Shown here: positions 1 through 6,097 of the stretch, in pieces | Position numbering within the stretch: position 1 is the stretch's first letter | Layout: every line of letters starts with the position of its first letter | Source: Eubacterium limosum | GTDB lineage: Bacteria; Bacillota; Clostridia; Eubacteriales; Eubacteriaceae | Length of the DNA: 7,864 nucleotides | Assembly (NCBI GenBank): GCA_959020865.1 | Contig: CAUEUD010000178.1 | Coordinates: forward strand, 1-7,864 | Reading direction: 5' to 3' | Notes under the pieces: model-generated | The model's input: the letters and a program-made list of their open reading frames with translations, nothing else | Told to the model about the DNA's origin: nothing | Database searches by the model: none | Program-made: the position numbers and the translations under genes

Positions 1-411
1 TGCTGCTTTTGGGGGTTCTTCCTCAAAACCTTCCAACGTATCGTCATAGGGCGCCGTTTCTGCCTTGGGGGATTCGGCGCGGAGGTCGGCGGGATCGCTG
101 GAAGCGATGGGGGCAGTGATGATCTCGACGCGGTTGCTTTTTCTGGTTAACAGCTCTTTTGGGAAGTCAGGGTCCAGCAGGAGAGCAATACCGGCAAAGA
201 TGGCGGCAAAGATAAGGTACTGGATGGAATTGGTCATATAGTAGCTGAAGATATTATAGAGGTTTCCCCTGGCGATGAGCTGTCCGGTGGACAGCAGAGT
301 GAGGATATACTGGTGCGTGTGAAACAGGGAGACAGCTGTGTAGAAAAACAGAAGCAGGGACAGGATATAAAAGGCCAGGGCGGTGGCGGACGGTTTGTTT
401 TTAAAGCGCAT
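1..411 (-). CDS. Small membrane protein, third gene of the ABC operon (C-terminus cut by window edge)
   Basis: An open frame of 137 codons runs from ATG at 411 to the left edge with no stop, so the C-terminus is missing. Residues about 10-30 and 62-80 are hydrophobic and look like two membrane helices. After residue 95 the sequence turns polar, acidic and proline-rich, as expected of a cytoplasmic tail. The start codon lies inside the end of the ATPase gene (11-base overlap), and its Shine-Dalgarno site (GGAGG, about 419-424) lies within the ATPase coding sequence, so translation is probably coupled. I do not recognise the family. By position it may be an accessory or regulatory subunit of the transporter, or an unrelated membrane protein co-transcribed with it. 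The gene assignment is fairly sure; the role is unknown. Confidence 0.8.
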   Translation of the reverse strand, partial: MRFKNKPSATALAFYILSLLLFFYTAVSLFHTHQYILTLLSTGQLIARGNLYNIFSYYMTNSIQYLIFAAIFAGIALLLDPDFPKELLTRKSNRVEIITAPIASSDPADLRAESPKAETAPYDDTLEGFEEEPPKAA

Positions 412-1075
412 GGGGGACCTCCTTAAGGGTGCTTGGGCGGCGTTTCAGGGTGACCGCGGTTTTATTTTTGATTTTGAACACAATGTCGGCTTCTTTTGCC
501 ACAGCGTTGGAGTGCGTGACAATGATCACACATTTACCAGATTCATGGGCGCTGTGTTTCAGGATGGCGGTAATATCCCGGGCGGTGTCCCGGTCCAGAT
601 TGCCGGTGGGCTCGTCAGCCAGGATAATGGGGGCCGGGGAAGCCAGGGCTCTCGCGATGGCGACCCGCTGCTGCTGACCGCCGGAGAGCTTGAGGACATT
701 ACGCCGGACCTCCTCGCTGGTGAGGCCCAGGCGTGTGAGCAGCGCGTCGGGGCTGCCCTTGGCGGAGAGACGCACATTTTCAGCAGCGTTCATGTAGTCA
801 ATGAGGTTGTAATTTTGAAAGATCAGGGAGATGTTCCGCTTTCGATGCTTTTCGAGACCGAACTTTTCCACAGGCTTTCCGTTAAAAAGAATCTGCCCCT
901 CAGACGCGATGTCCAGGCCGCCGGCCAGGGAGAGAAGGGTGGTCTTACCGGAACCGGAGGGCCCCAGGATCGCGTACATTTTTCCAGTTTCCATGGTCAG
1001 GTTAACGTTCTCCAGAACAGGCTCCTGGTGGTTGTAGGCATAGGTAATATGCTGCATTTCTAATATTTTCATCAT
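401..1075 (-). CDS. ABC transporter ATP-binding protein (MacB/LolD-type)
   Basis: This is a 224-residue cytoplasmic ATPase, the usual length for the family, that would power the FtsX-like permease encoded just upstream. The full nucleotide-binding fold is visible: Walker A GPSGSGKT (38-45), Q-loop Gln87, signature LSGGQ (130-134), Walker B IILADE (150-155) with catalytic Glu155, D-loop NLD (159-161) and switch His188. The ADEPTGNLD form is typical of ATPases paired with FtsX/MacB permeases (LolD, MacB, FtsE, BceA). All catalytic residues are present, so it should be active. It begins 12 bases after the permease stop, and its 3' end carries the start of the next gene. Two adjacent ATGs exist (1075 and 1072). 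The AAAGGAG site at 1078-1084 is only two bases from the first, so the second (223 residues) may be the true start. The transported substrate cannot be read from the sequence. Confidence 0.95.
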   Translation of the reverse strand: MMKILEMQHITYAYNHQEPVLENVNLTMETGKMYAILGPSGSGKTTLLSLAGGLDIASEGQILFNGKPVEKFGLEKHRKRNISLIFQNYNLIDYMNAAENVRLSAKGSPDALLTRLGLTSEEVRRNVLKLSGGQQQRVAIARALASPAPIILADEPTGNLDRDTARDITAILKHSAHESGKCVIIVTHSNAVAKEADIVFKIKNKTAVTLKRRPSTLKEVPHAL

Positions 1076-1087
1076 AGCTCCTTTCGG

Positions 1088-2557
1088 TTAACTCATTTTT
1101 GAGAGAATTTCCTTTGGCTTCAGCCGCAGGATGGAGATGGAGGCAAAGCCGACGGACAGGATCACAATGGCGGCGCCCACAGCGTATACCTGAAGCAGCA
1201 GGGGCGCGTTGAGGGATACGTCGATCTTGTCGATGGGGGCAGCCTCTGGGGTGAAAAGATCACTGCTTGCTGTGTTGCTGCTGAAGCTGGTGTCTGAGCT
1301 GTTTCCGGACGGCGCTTCGGCTGCGGACTCCCGGGCGATGAGATAATCTGCGGTCGCCTGTGACAGCACCGGGCCGATGGCGGTAGCCAGCATAAAGGCG
1401 ATGACCGCCAGACTCAGGGCCTCCACCACATACTGTCCGACAATGTTCAGCTTGCTCTTGCCCAGTGACAGCAGGATACCGGATTCGTGAATCCGCGTTC
1501 TGGTCCAGAGAGTCAGGATCAGGGAGAGGATCACCAGGCTGACAATGGCCACGATGATCAGAACCAGGGTCACCAGCCGGCTGATGTTTTCCACGGAACC
1601 CGCCATTTTCTGATACAGGGCGTTGTCGGCAGAGAGCTTGAGGTTGTCGGCTTCCAGATTGGGGAGGTCCGCTTTGGCCTTTTCGATGAGGCTGTCGATG
1701 TTTTTAGGATCCTTTGCGTAAAAATCAGCCTTGGTGTAGGATGGTGCTTTACCGGCGGGCAGGCCGATTCCGGCGGCGAGGTCGGCGCTGCCGAAAACGG
1801 TGTTTTCCTGCATGGTCATGGCCATGGGCAGCGCCTGCTCTCTGGGCGCCTGGGCCTCGGTGTAAAGGCCGACGATTTCGGCTTCAAAGATCTGGTCCGG
1901 ATCGATGCCGGAATCCTTGCGCAGGACAGCGTCGGCGGATTTGAGCCTGATTTTGTCCCCAACTTTGAGGTTGTTCTTTTCAGCGAGCCGCTGATGCAGG
2001 ATCACGGCGTTTGTGTCCTCCTTTGTGACGTGGCGGCCTTCGGTCAGCTTCATGGCGCCGCTGGAAAAGGCAGCGTTTTTCTCACTGCTGGTGTCGCCCA
2101 TGAAATTGAGCATGTTGTCAAAGGTCTCGCTGAGGGCGTTCAGATCAATGGGGGTGCCGTCCTCCTTGGTGACCATACCGCCGGCATCGGGGCTTTCCTC
2201 CTTTTTTTCAGGCTTGATGTTTTCAAAGCCGTCGGGAAGAATATAGCGGTTGGCCGCGAGGTTATAGTCCTTGACGCCATCGGCAGCTGCTATTTTTTCT
2301 GCGTCCTCCTTGGTGACCAGATCACTGTCAAAGGATTTGCCCTCCTGGCTGCCGGCCATGATTTTGTCGATGTCAGCCTCCAGCGAGAATTTGCCGCCCA
2401 GTCTTTCACGGGCTGTTGTTTCAGCCTGGACAGCCGCGTTTCGGACCGCGAGTCCGGCCAGCACAAAATTGGCCATGATAAACAGAATGAGCAGGAGCAG
2501 GATGCTTTTGCTCCGCTTTCGGGTAATGAATAAAAATGCGCGTTTAAATAGGTTCAT
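1088..2557 (-). CDS. FtsX-like ABC transporter permease
   Basis: A 489-residue membrane subunit partnered with the ATPase that follows 12 bases later. Topology fits the four-helix FtsX/MacB class: one helix at about 19-38, a large extracellular domain (about 39-325), then helices at about 328-350, 376-396 and 453-477. Family marks include RIHESGILLSLGKSK (355-369) after the second helix, the coupling segment between helices two and three, and the C-terminal LKPKEILSKM. The outer domain contains the MacB-like segment with LAEKNNLKVGD (191-201). A Ser/Thr-rich outer loop (about 411-447) separates helices three and four. The start is supported by AGGAGG at 2564-2569 with a six-base gap. Such permeases usually do mechanotransmission, lipoprotein or peptide export, or drug resistance rather than simple uptake. 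The substrate is unknown. VTKED occurs three times at an exact 48-residue spacing (residues 81, 129, 177). Confidence 0.93.
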   Translation of the reverse strand: MNLFKRAFLFITRKRSKSILLLLILFIMANFVLAGLAVRNAAVQAETTARERLGGKFSLEADIDKIMAGSQEGKSFDSDLVTKEDAEKIAAADGVKDYNLAANRYILPDGFENIKPEKKEESPDAGGMVTKEDGTPIDLNALSETFDNMLNFMGDTSSEKNAAFSSGAMKLTEGRHVTKEDTNAVILHQRLAEKNNLKVGDKIRLKSADAVLRKDSGIDPDQIFEAEIVGLYTEAQAPREQALPMAMTMQENTVFGSADLAAGIGLPAGKAPSYTKADFYAKDPKNIDSLIEKAKADLPNLEADNLKLSADNALYQKMAGSVENISRLVTLVLIIVAIVSLVILSLILTLWTRTRIHESGILLSLGKSKLNIVGQYVVEALSLAVIAFMLATAIGPVLSQATADYLIARESAAEAPSGNSSDTSFSSNTASSDLFTPEAAPIDKIDVSLNAPLLLQVYAVGAAIVILSVGFASISILRLKPKEILSKMS

Positions 2558-2587
2558 GGGATTCCTCCTGTTTTCTTGATTGATTTA

Positions 2588-2616
2588 AGTATAACCGGAG
2601 ATTGTGTGACAAAAAT
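2588..2616 (-). promoter_or_regulatory. Probable promoter of the permease-ATPase operon
   Basis: On the minus strand TATACT (2588-2593) is a good -10 element, and a transcript would begin near 2581, about 24 bases before the permease ATG. The hexamer 17 bp upstream (ATTTTT, 2611-2616) is a weak -35. A weak -35 with repeats directly upstream is the usual arrangement for an activator-dependent promoter. TTGTCA at 2605-2610 is a better -35 match but only 11 bp from this -10; it would need TTAAAT (about 18 bp away) as its -10. Confidence 0.5.
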
Positions 2617-2640
2617 AGAAGTTTTGTGGAGTTTGTGTGA
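2600..2640. promoter_or_regulatory. Candidate response-regulator sites (direct repeats)
   Basis: Read on the plus strand, GATTGTGTGA (2600-2609) and GTTTGTGTGA (2631-2640) differ at one base of ten and lie 31 bp apart. GTTTTGTGGA (2621-2630), a weaker copy (6 of 10), abuts the second one, giving a tandem pair with a 10-bp step. The pair sits about 40-59 bp upstream of the expected transcript start, where an OmpR-class activator would bind. Binding by the neighbouring response regulator is inference. Confidence 0.4.
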
Positions 2641-2650
2641 AGCTGGAAAT

Positions 2651-2679
2651 AAAAAAAGCCCAGGCGGGCGGGCCAGGGC
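2651..2679 (-). terminator. Rho-independent terminator of the two-component operon
   Basis: Six bases after the kinase stop, the minus strand carries a GC-rich hairpin: GCCC/GGGC outer stem, one mismatch and a three-pair inner stem around a six-base loop (2658-2679), followed by seven T residues (plus-strand A, 2651-2657). It separates the kinase from the transporter genes, so the transporter most likely uses its own promoter. Confidence 0.82.
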
Positions 2680-2684
2680 AAAAA

Positions 2685-4163
2685 TTATGGGAAGTCAATT
2701 GTAAACCGCATGCCCTCCGGGCTTTCCATGGGCTCGAAGGTGTAGGGCAGTCCGCAGCCGGACAGGATACGGTCGGTGATGTACAGGCCCAGGCCGTTGC
2801 CGCCGGTGTCATGGCTGTGGGAGAACTCGGGCCGGTAAAAGGCCTCCTTGAGATGGGAGAGGTGTTCGCTGCCAATGGGCGTGCATTCGTTCTCGACAAG
2901 GAGGCTTCGTTTCTCAAAACGAACCCAGACATTTTTACCCATAGCGGTATAGTTGACCGCGTTGGACAGCACGTTGGACAGGGCCTTTTCCAGAAGCTGA
3001 GCGGGTACACATGCGGTAAAGCCTGCGCTGTCGTTGACGGTGAGGCGGACGCCGCCAGCCCGTGCAATGAGCCTGTAGGGCGTTGCCACCTGGTTGACCA
3101 GGGCAGTGAGATCGGTTGCTGTGGGGGACTGATTTTCCATTAACAGGTCGAGGCGGGTGGTGTCCAGAATCTCACGGATGAGTCCAGACAGCTCGTCGAT
3201 CTGGTCCTTGCAGACCTGGAGGTAGGTGTCGCGGTCACGATAACGCCCTACATTGCAGATCATGCCTTCCAGCATACCACTCACAGCAGTGACGGGTGTT
3301 TTAAGCTCGTGGGAGGCGGTGCGCATGAAATCAACCTTGGACTGCTCCGCGGCGCTGACCTTGGCGATTTCATTCTCCAGCTCCTGGATACTGCTCAGCA
3401 GAGAAGTGTAGAGGCTGTTCATGTTTTCAGACAGTGTGCCGATTTCGTCACCGGTGCTGACAGTGCAGCGGGCGTCCGGGTCCATGGCCTCCATTTTAGC
3501 GGTAACAGCGGAAAGCTCCTTGATGGGGCGGGTGAGGGCCCGGGAGTAGACCAGGGCAAAGACCGCGGCGATTGCCAGACAGATCAGGAGCGCCACAGGC
3601 AGAAGCATGAGGATAATGCTTGATGCCTCACCGATGGGCTGCAGGGTAGCGGTGACACTGAGCTGGTAGAGGCTGCCGTCGGTGGATTGGACCGTGCGCT
3701 GGGTGGAGATGGCCTCGGAGGCGCTGCCGTTTGGGATAAAAATGTTCTGGTCTGGGACGGCAGAGACGATGTCTTCAGGTGAGATGGAATAGAGGCCTGT
3801 GCTGTTCTGGAGATCGGTCTGGGTTTCAGGTGCGTTCTGGGTCACGGTATCGGGGACGGTGTCCTCGGTGCTGCGGGTGCTGTAGGTGATGCCGTTGGAA
3901 TAGACAATGCCATTTCCGGACAATGTGGCAGAGGCATTGTTTTTTCTGACAAAGGCGCTGATCAGAGCGTTGAAGTCCGCAGGGGAGGCTTTTTCCAGGT
4001 CTGCCGCCAGGTTATCGGTGGCCTGGAGGATGTTTTTCTCTTTGACCCGGGTGTATACGCCGGGGAGCAGGAAGTAGAGAAGGGCATAGGCCACCAGTGT
4101 GATGACCAGCATCAGGCTCAGGGTAAAGAGGAAGGTTTTCGGGAAAAGCTTAAGTTTTTTCAT
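2685..4163 (-). CDS. Sensor histidine kinase (HAMP, HisKA, HATPase)
   Basis: A 492-residue membrane sensor kinase that should autophosphorylate and pass phosphate to the response regulator encoded just before it. It has a membrane helix at about 11-33, an extracellular sensor region of about 148 residues (34-181), a second helix at 182-206, and a HAMP linker (RPIKEL 212-217, DEIGTL 239-244). The phosphoacceptor His285 lies in SHELKTP (284-290). The ATP-binding domain has the N-box (LSNAVNYT, Asn401), the F-box AFYRP (441-445) and G2 box GGNGLGL (454-460). The G1 box is not the usual DxGxG; the region reads VENECTPI (423-430), a variant I associate with some Firmicute VanS-like kinases. The large outer domain differs from the short-loop BceS kinases that sense through their transporter. 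The start overlaps the regulator stop as ATGA. The signal is unknown. Confidence 0.95.
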   Translation of the reverse strand: MKKLKLFPKTFLFTLSLMLVITLVAYALLYFLLPGVYTRVKEKNILQATDNLAADLEKASPADFNALISAFVRKNNASATLSGNGIVYSNGITYSTRSTEDTVPDTVTQNAPETQTDLQNSTGLYSISPEDIVSAVPDQNIFIPNGSASEAISTQRTVQSTDGSLYQLSVTATLQPIGEASSIILMLLPVALLICLAIAAVFALVYSRALTRPIKELSAVTAKMEAMDPDARCTVSTGDEIGTLSENMNSLYTSLLSSIQELENEIAKVSAAEQSKVDFMRTASHELKTPVTAVSGMLEGMICNVGRYRDRDTYLQVCKDQIDELSGLIREILDTTRLDLLMENQSPTATDLTALVNQVATPYRLIARAGGVRLTVNDSAGFTACVPAQLLEKALSNVLSNAVNYTAMGKNVWVRFEKRSLLVENECTPIGSEHLSHLKEAFYRPEFSHSHDTGGNGLGLYITDRILSGCGLPYTFEPMESPEGMRFTIDFP

Positions 4164-4819
4164 TCGGGCACCTCAAACTTATAGCCCAGCCCCCGGACCG
4201 TGACAATGCAGTCCACCCCAAGCTTTTTCCGAATATTTTTAATGTGAGTGTCGATTTTCCTGTCTGAGGAAATATAGTCGATGCCCCAGACACCGTCCAG
4301 AATCTGCTCACGGGATAAGGCCCGTCCCCGGTGGTCGATCAAAAACTTGAGCAGCTCCAGCTCCTTGATGGACAGGTCGATGGGACCTTCGGCGTTGTGG
4401 GCACTGTAGCCCTCAAAATCGAGGGTGACGTCCCCGAGAGTCATACAGTCCGCGCCGGCACCAGAGCGGCGCAGCAGCGCCTTTACCCTCTTTACCAGGA
4501 GAATGGGAGAAAAGGGCTTGGTCATATAATCATCGGCCAGACGGTCGAAGCTCATGACCTGGGTGTGTTCATCCTCGACAGCGGTGAGCATGAGCACTGG
4601 GACGTCACTGGTCTGCCGGATGGTCTTGAGCAGGGTGAGGCCGTCGATGCCGGGCAGCATAATGTCCAGAAGCACCAAGTCAAAGGGCTGAGACTCAAAG
4701 ACTTCAAGCGCCTTGTTGCCGTCAAGGGCCGCCTTCACCTGGTAGCCCGCGTCCTCAAGGAAATCTGAGATAACCGCGCTGGTATTTTTATCGTCTTCAA
4801 CAACAAGTATTTTAGGCAT
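4160..4819 (-). CDS. OmpR/PhoB-family response regulator
   Basis: A 219-residue DNA-binding regulator. The receiver domain (1 to about 118) has the acidic pocket Glu8-Asp9-Asp10, phosphoacceptor Asp52 in LLDIMLPGIDG, Thr79, and Lys101 in DDYMTKPFS. The effector domain (about 126-217) is a winged helix with the recognition-helix segment SSDRKIDTHIKNIRKKLG (184-201) and the closing VRGLGYKFE (208-216). I chose ATG 4819 rather than an upstream in-frame ATG at 4876: MPKILVVEDD is the standard receiver N-terminus and GGGAG (4826-4830) is spaced six bases from it. The longer reading would also start upstream of the operon's -10 box. It overlaps the kinase by the four bases ATGA, implying coupled translation. 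Likely targets are the next-door transporter operon and perhaps its own promoter; this is inferred from position. Confidence 0.95.
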   Translation of the reverse strand: MPKILVVEDDKNTSAVISDFLEDAGYQVKAALDGNKALEVFESQPFDLVLLDIMLPGIDGLTLLKTIRQTSDVPVLMLTAVEDEHTQVMSFDRLADDYMTKPFSPILLVKRVKALLRRSGAGADCMTLGDVTLDFEGYSAHNAEGPIDLSIKELELLKFLIDHRGRALSREQILDGVWGIDYISSDRKIDTHIKNIRKKLGVDCIVTVRGLGYKFEVPE

Positions 4820-4849
4820 TGGATTCTCCCATCTAAAATTCGATGGTTT

Positions 4850-4878
4850 ATTATAACACAGAAAAATTAAAGGCAAAA
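4850..4878 (-). promoter_or_regulatory. Promoter of the response regulator-kinase operon
   Basis: The minus strand has a perfect TATAAT (4850-4855) with an upstream TGTGT, matching the Gram-positive TRTGn extended -10. A -35 is poor at any spacing (TTTTGC or TTTGCC around 4872-4878). A transcript would start near 4843, about 24 bases before the regulator ATG. The -35 position lies on the end of the 15-bp inverted repeat that ends the upstream candidate RNA. Confidence 0.7.
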
Positions 4879-4925
4879 TAAAAACACCTGCGACTTTTTG
4901 GGAGGAGTGAAGGTGTTTTTATTTT
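4875..4925 (-). terminator. Terminator with a 15-bp perfect stem, probably bidirectional
   Basis: AAAATAAAAACACCT (4875-4889) and AGGTGTTTTTATTTT (4911-4925) are exact reverse complements around a 21-base loop. Because the outer stem is A/T only, either strand gives a hairpin of AACACCT/AGGTGTT followed by a T-rich tract. In the minus direction it would end a transcript begun at about 5061. No plus-strand gene lies upstream that would need it. Confidence 0.75.
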
Positions 4926-5061
4926 TGATAAAAGAGAAAAGTTGAATTGCGGTAATGTGACGCGCCGCGCTATTCTGAAAAAACCACATGCTGAAAAGAG
5001 GGAAAGGAGAGCCTCCACAAACATGTGACAGATGGAGCGTTTCCGATAACACTCTGTCTGT
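4875..5061 (-). ncRNA. Candidate small RNA gene or leader RNA, about 187 nt
   Basis: No protein gene is convincing here, yet the stretch is bounded by a strong promoter (5068-5096) and a strong terminator (4875-4925) on the same strand. The predicted RNA starts at about A5061. Near its 5' end it can form a two-part stem, 5053-5058 with 5027-5032 and 5048-5052 with 5037-5041, with a six-base loop and a four-base bulge. Next, CACAUG (5022-5027) can pair with CAUGUG (4985-4990) around a C/U-rich segment, and is followed by six U. The terminator loop carries CUCCUCCC. I found no match to riboswitch cores I know (SAM, TPP, cobalamin, T-box, c-di-GMP, fluoride), to the SRP RNA core or to tmRNA. The length would also suit 6S RNA, but I could not pair the ends as 6S requires. 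A leader of the regulator operon is the main alternative. Confidence 0.5.
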
Positions 5062-5067
5062 AACTTT

Positions 5068-5096
5068 ATTATAGCATAGAATAAAATAAATGTCTA
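5068..5096 (-). promoter_or_regulatory. Strong sigma-A-type promoter inside the intergenic region
   Basis: On the minus strand: TAGACA (5091-5096, five of six matches), a 17-bp spacer, and a perfect TATAAT (5068-5073) preceded by TATGC, a TRTGn extended -10. Directly upstream is a long A/T tract (about 5097-5150) that could serve as an UP element. It is the best promoter in the window by consensus, and the first open reading frames downstream lack ribosome sites. Confidence 0.8.
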
Positions 5097-5149
5097 CAAA
5101 AAAATAAATTATTTTTATTATGAAAACGCATTATTTTAAAAAAGATATT

Positions 5150-5174
5150 AAAAAACCGGCACACTGTGTGCCGG
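5150..5174 (-). terminator. Terminator of the exonuclease gene
   Basis: CCGGCACAC (5156-5164) and GTGTGCCGG (5166-5174) are perfect complements about a single central base, giving in practice an eight-pair stem with a three-base loop. On the minus strand it is followed by six T (plus-strand A, 5150-5155). It lies about 107 bases after the exonuclease stop, so that mRNA would have a long 3' untranslated region. Confidence 0.85.
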
Positions 5175-5254
5175 GCAGAATGTCAAAGAAGCTGACAGCT
5201 TGATTCAAAGTAAAAGTAAGAAGCGATTACAACTGGGCAAGCATTTTTTTGACG

Positions 5255-5281
5255 CTTTATCGCTTCACGATAAGGTTTTTT
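5255..5281 (+). terminator. Possible plus-strand terminator abutting the exonuclease stop
   Basis: CTTTATCG (5255-5262) pairs with CGATAAGG (5268-5275), with one U-G wobble, around the loop CTTCA, and is followed by six T (5276-5281). In this orientation it would stop plus-strand transcription from running antisense into the exonuclease gene. I see no clear plus-strand promoter feeding it. Confidence 0.4.
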
Positions 5282-6046
5282 CTAAACCTCAACCTCAATG
5301 GAAACCGGACAGTGGTCAGAACCGGTGACCTCGGTGTGGATAGCCGCGTCTTTTACCATGTCAATGGCGTTGTCGGACACAAAAAAGTAGTCAATACGCC
5401 ACCCGGCGTTGTTGGCCCGGGCGTTAAAGCGGTAGGACCACCAGGAATACTCCACGGTATCCGGGTAAAAATGACGGTAGGTATCCACATAGCCGTTTTC
5501 AAAGAAATGATCGAGCCATTCACGCTCCATGGGCAGAAAGCCTGAGCGTTTGGCGTTGGATTTGGGATTTTTCAGGTCCATCTCGGTGTGGGCGGTATTG
5601 ACGTCGCCGCAGATAATGACCTTTTTACCCTGGGCCACCAGGGCGTTGACATCCCTTAAGAAGCAGTCATAAAAATCCATTTTAAACTGGAGGCGTTCGT
5701 CGTCCTTCTGACCGTTGGGAAAGTAAATATTAAAGAGGGTGAATTCCGGGTATTCCATGATAATGGTGCGGCCCTCGTGGTTGAAGCGGTCCTCAGACAG
5801 ACCGGTGGTGATTGAGAGGGGTTCTTCTTTATAGTAGACGGCAGTACCGCTGTAGCCCTTGCGCTCGGCAGCGTGGAAAAAGCTGTGGTAACCGGGAATA
5901 CACCGGATGTCCTCGCTGATCTGATCCTCTGCGGCTTTGACCTCCTGAAGGCATAAGATATCGGGCTGGGTGGCTTCGACCCACTCGGTAAAGCCCTTTT
6001 GTGCCACCGCGCGGATGCCGTTGACGTTCCAGGAATATAATTTCAT
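5282..6046 (-). CDS. xth: Exodeoxyribonuclease III / AP endonuclease
   Basis: A 254-residue Mg-dependent DNA-repair enzyme of the ExoIII/ExoA/APE1 family, which cuts the backbone 5' to abasic sites and trims 3' ends in base-excision repair. The length is normal. Conserved residues appear in order: Asn7 and Asn9 in WNVNGIRA, metal-binding Glu35 in LCLQEVK, Tyr108 in NIYFPNG, Asp148 and Asn150 in GDVNTAHTEMD, Asp219 in RIDYFF, and the closing Asp244-His245 pair in GSDHCPV. All catalytic positions are present. The start at 6046 has AAAGGAG (6054-6060) seven bases upstream; the stop is TAG. It is transcribed alone, divergently from the sugar kinase, and ends at the terminator at 5150-5174. The symbol could equally be exoA in the Bacillus naming tradition. 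Confidence 0.96.
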   Translation of the reverse strand: MKLYSWNVNGIRAVAQKGFTEWVEATQPDILCLQEVKAAEDQISEDIRCIPGYHSFFHAAERKGYSGTAVYYKEEPLSITTGLSEDRFNHEGRTIIMEYPEFTLFNIYFPNGQKDDERLQFKMDFYDCFLRDVNALVAQGKKVIICGDVNTAHTEMDLKNPKSNAKRSGFLPMEREWLDHFFENGYVDTYRHFYPDTVEYSWWSYRFNARANNAGWRIDYFFVSDNAIDMVKDAAIHTEVTGSDHCPVSIEVEV

Positions 6047-6081
6047 ATCAATGCTCCTTTATCGATTTTTTATTGTTTTTT

Positions 6082-6090
6082 TGGTATAAT
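6082..6090 (+). promoter_or_regulatory. Extended -10 promoter of the sugar kinase
   Basis: TGG followed by a perfect TATAAT (6085-6090) gives a TGn extended -10; the -35 region is only T-rich. A transcript would begin near 6097, about 55 bases before the kinase ATG. That start point falls on the -10 box of the opposing exonuclease promoter. Confidence 0.65.
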
Positions 6091-6097
6091 GTAATTT

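Noticed and set aside
383..1063. 226-codon plus-strand frame opposite the ABC ATPase
   Set aside because: Antisense shadow of a gene with every ABC motif intact.
1487..2533. 348-codon plus-strand frame opposite the permease
   Set aside because: It is the antisense shadow of a gene with clear permease motifs and four helices; its translation shows no recognisable domain.
4829..4846. CCATC/GATGG hairpin that could hide the regulator ribosome site
   Set aside because: The expected transcript starts near 4843, so most of the first arm would not be transcribed.
4820..4876. Longer N-terminus for the response regulator
   Set aside because: The added residues do not fit the receiver fold, the start lies upstream of the operon's own -10 box, and ATG 4819 has a well-placed ribosome site.
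4940..4975. T-box-like GCGCGGCGCG segment
   Set aside because: It does not match the conserved T-box antiterminator sequence and no aminoacyl-tRNA synthetase or amino-acid gene follows.
4970..5027. CACAUG/CAUGUG pairing followed by six U as a separate terminator inside the candidate RNA
   Set aside because: The stem is only six pairs around a loop of more than 30 bases, far weaker than the terminator at 4875-4925; kept only as a possible internal fold.
4867..5052. A 61-codon minus-strand frame (GTG start) and a similar 57-codon frame from ATG 5022
   Set aside because: Neither has a Shine-Dalgarno site, the composition is not protein-like, and both run through the terminator hairpin and the -10 box of the regulator promoter.
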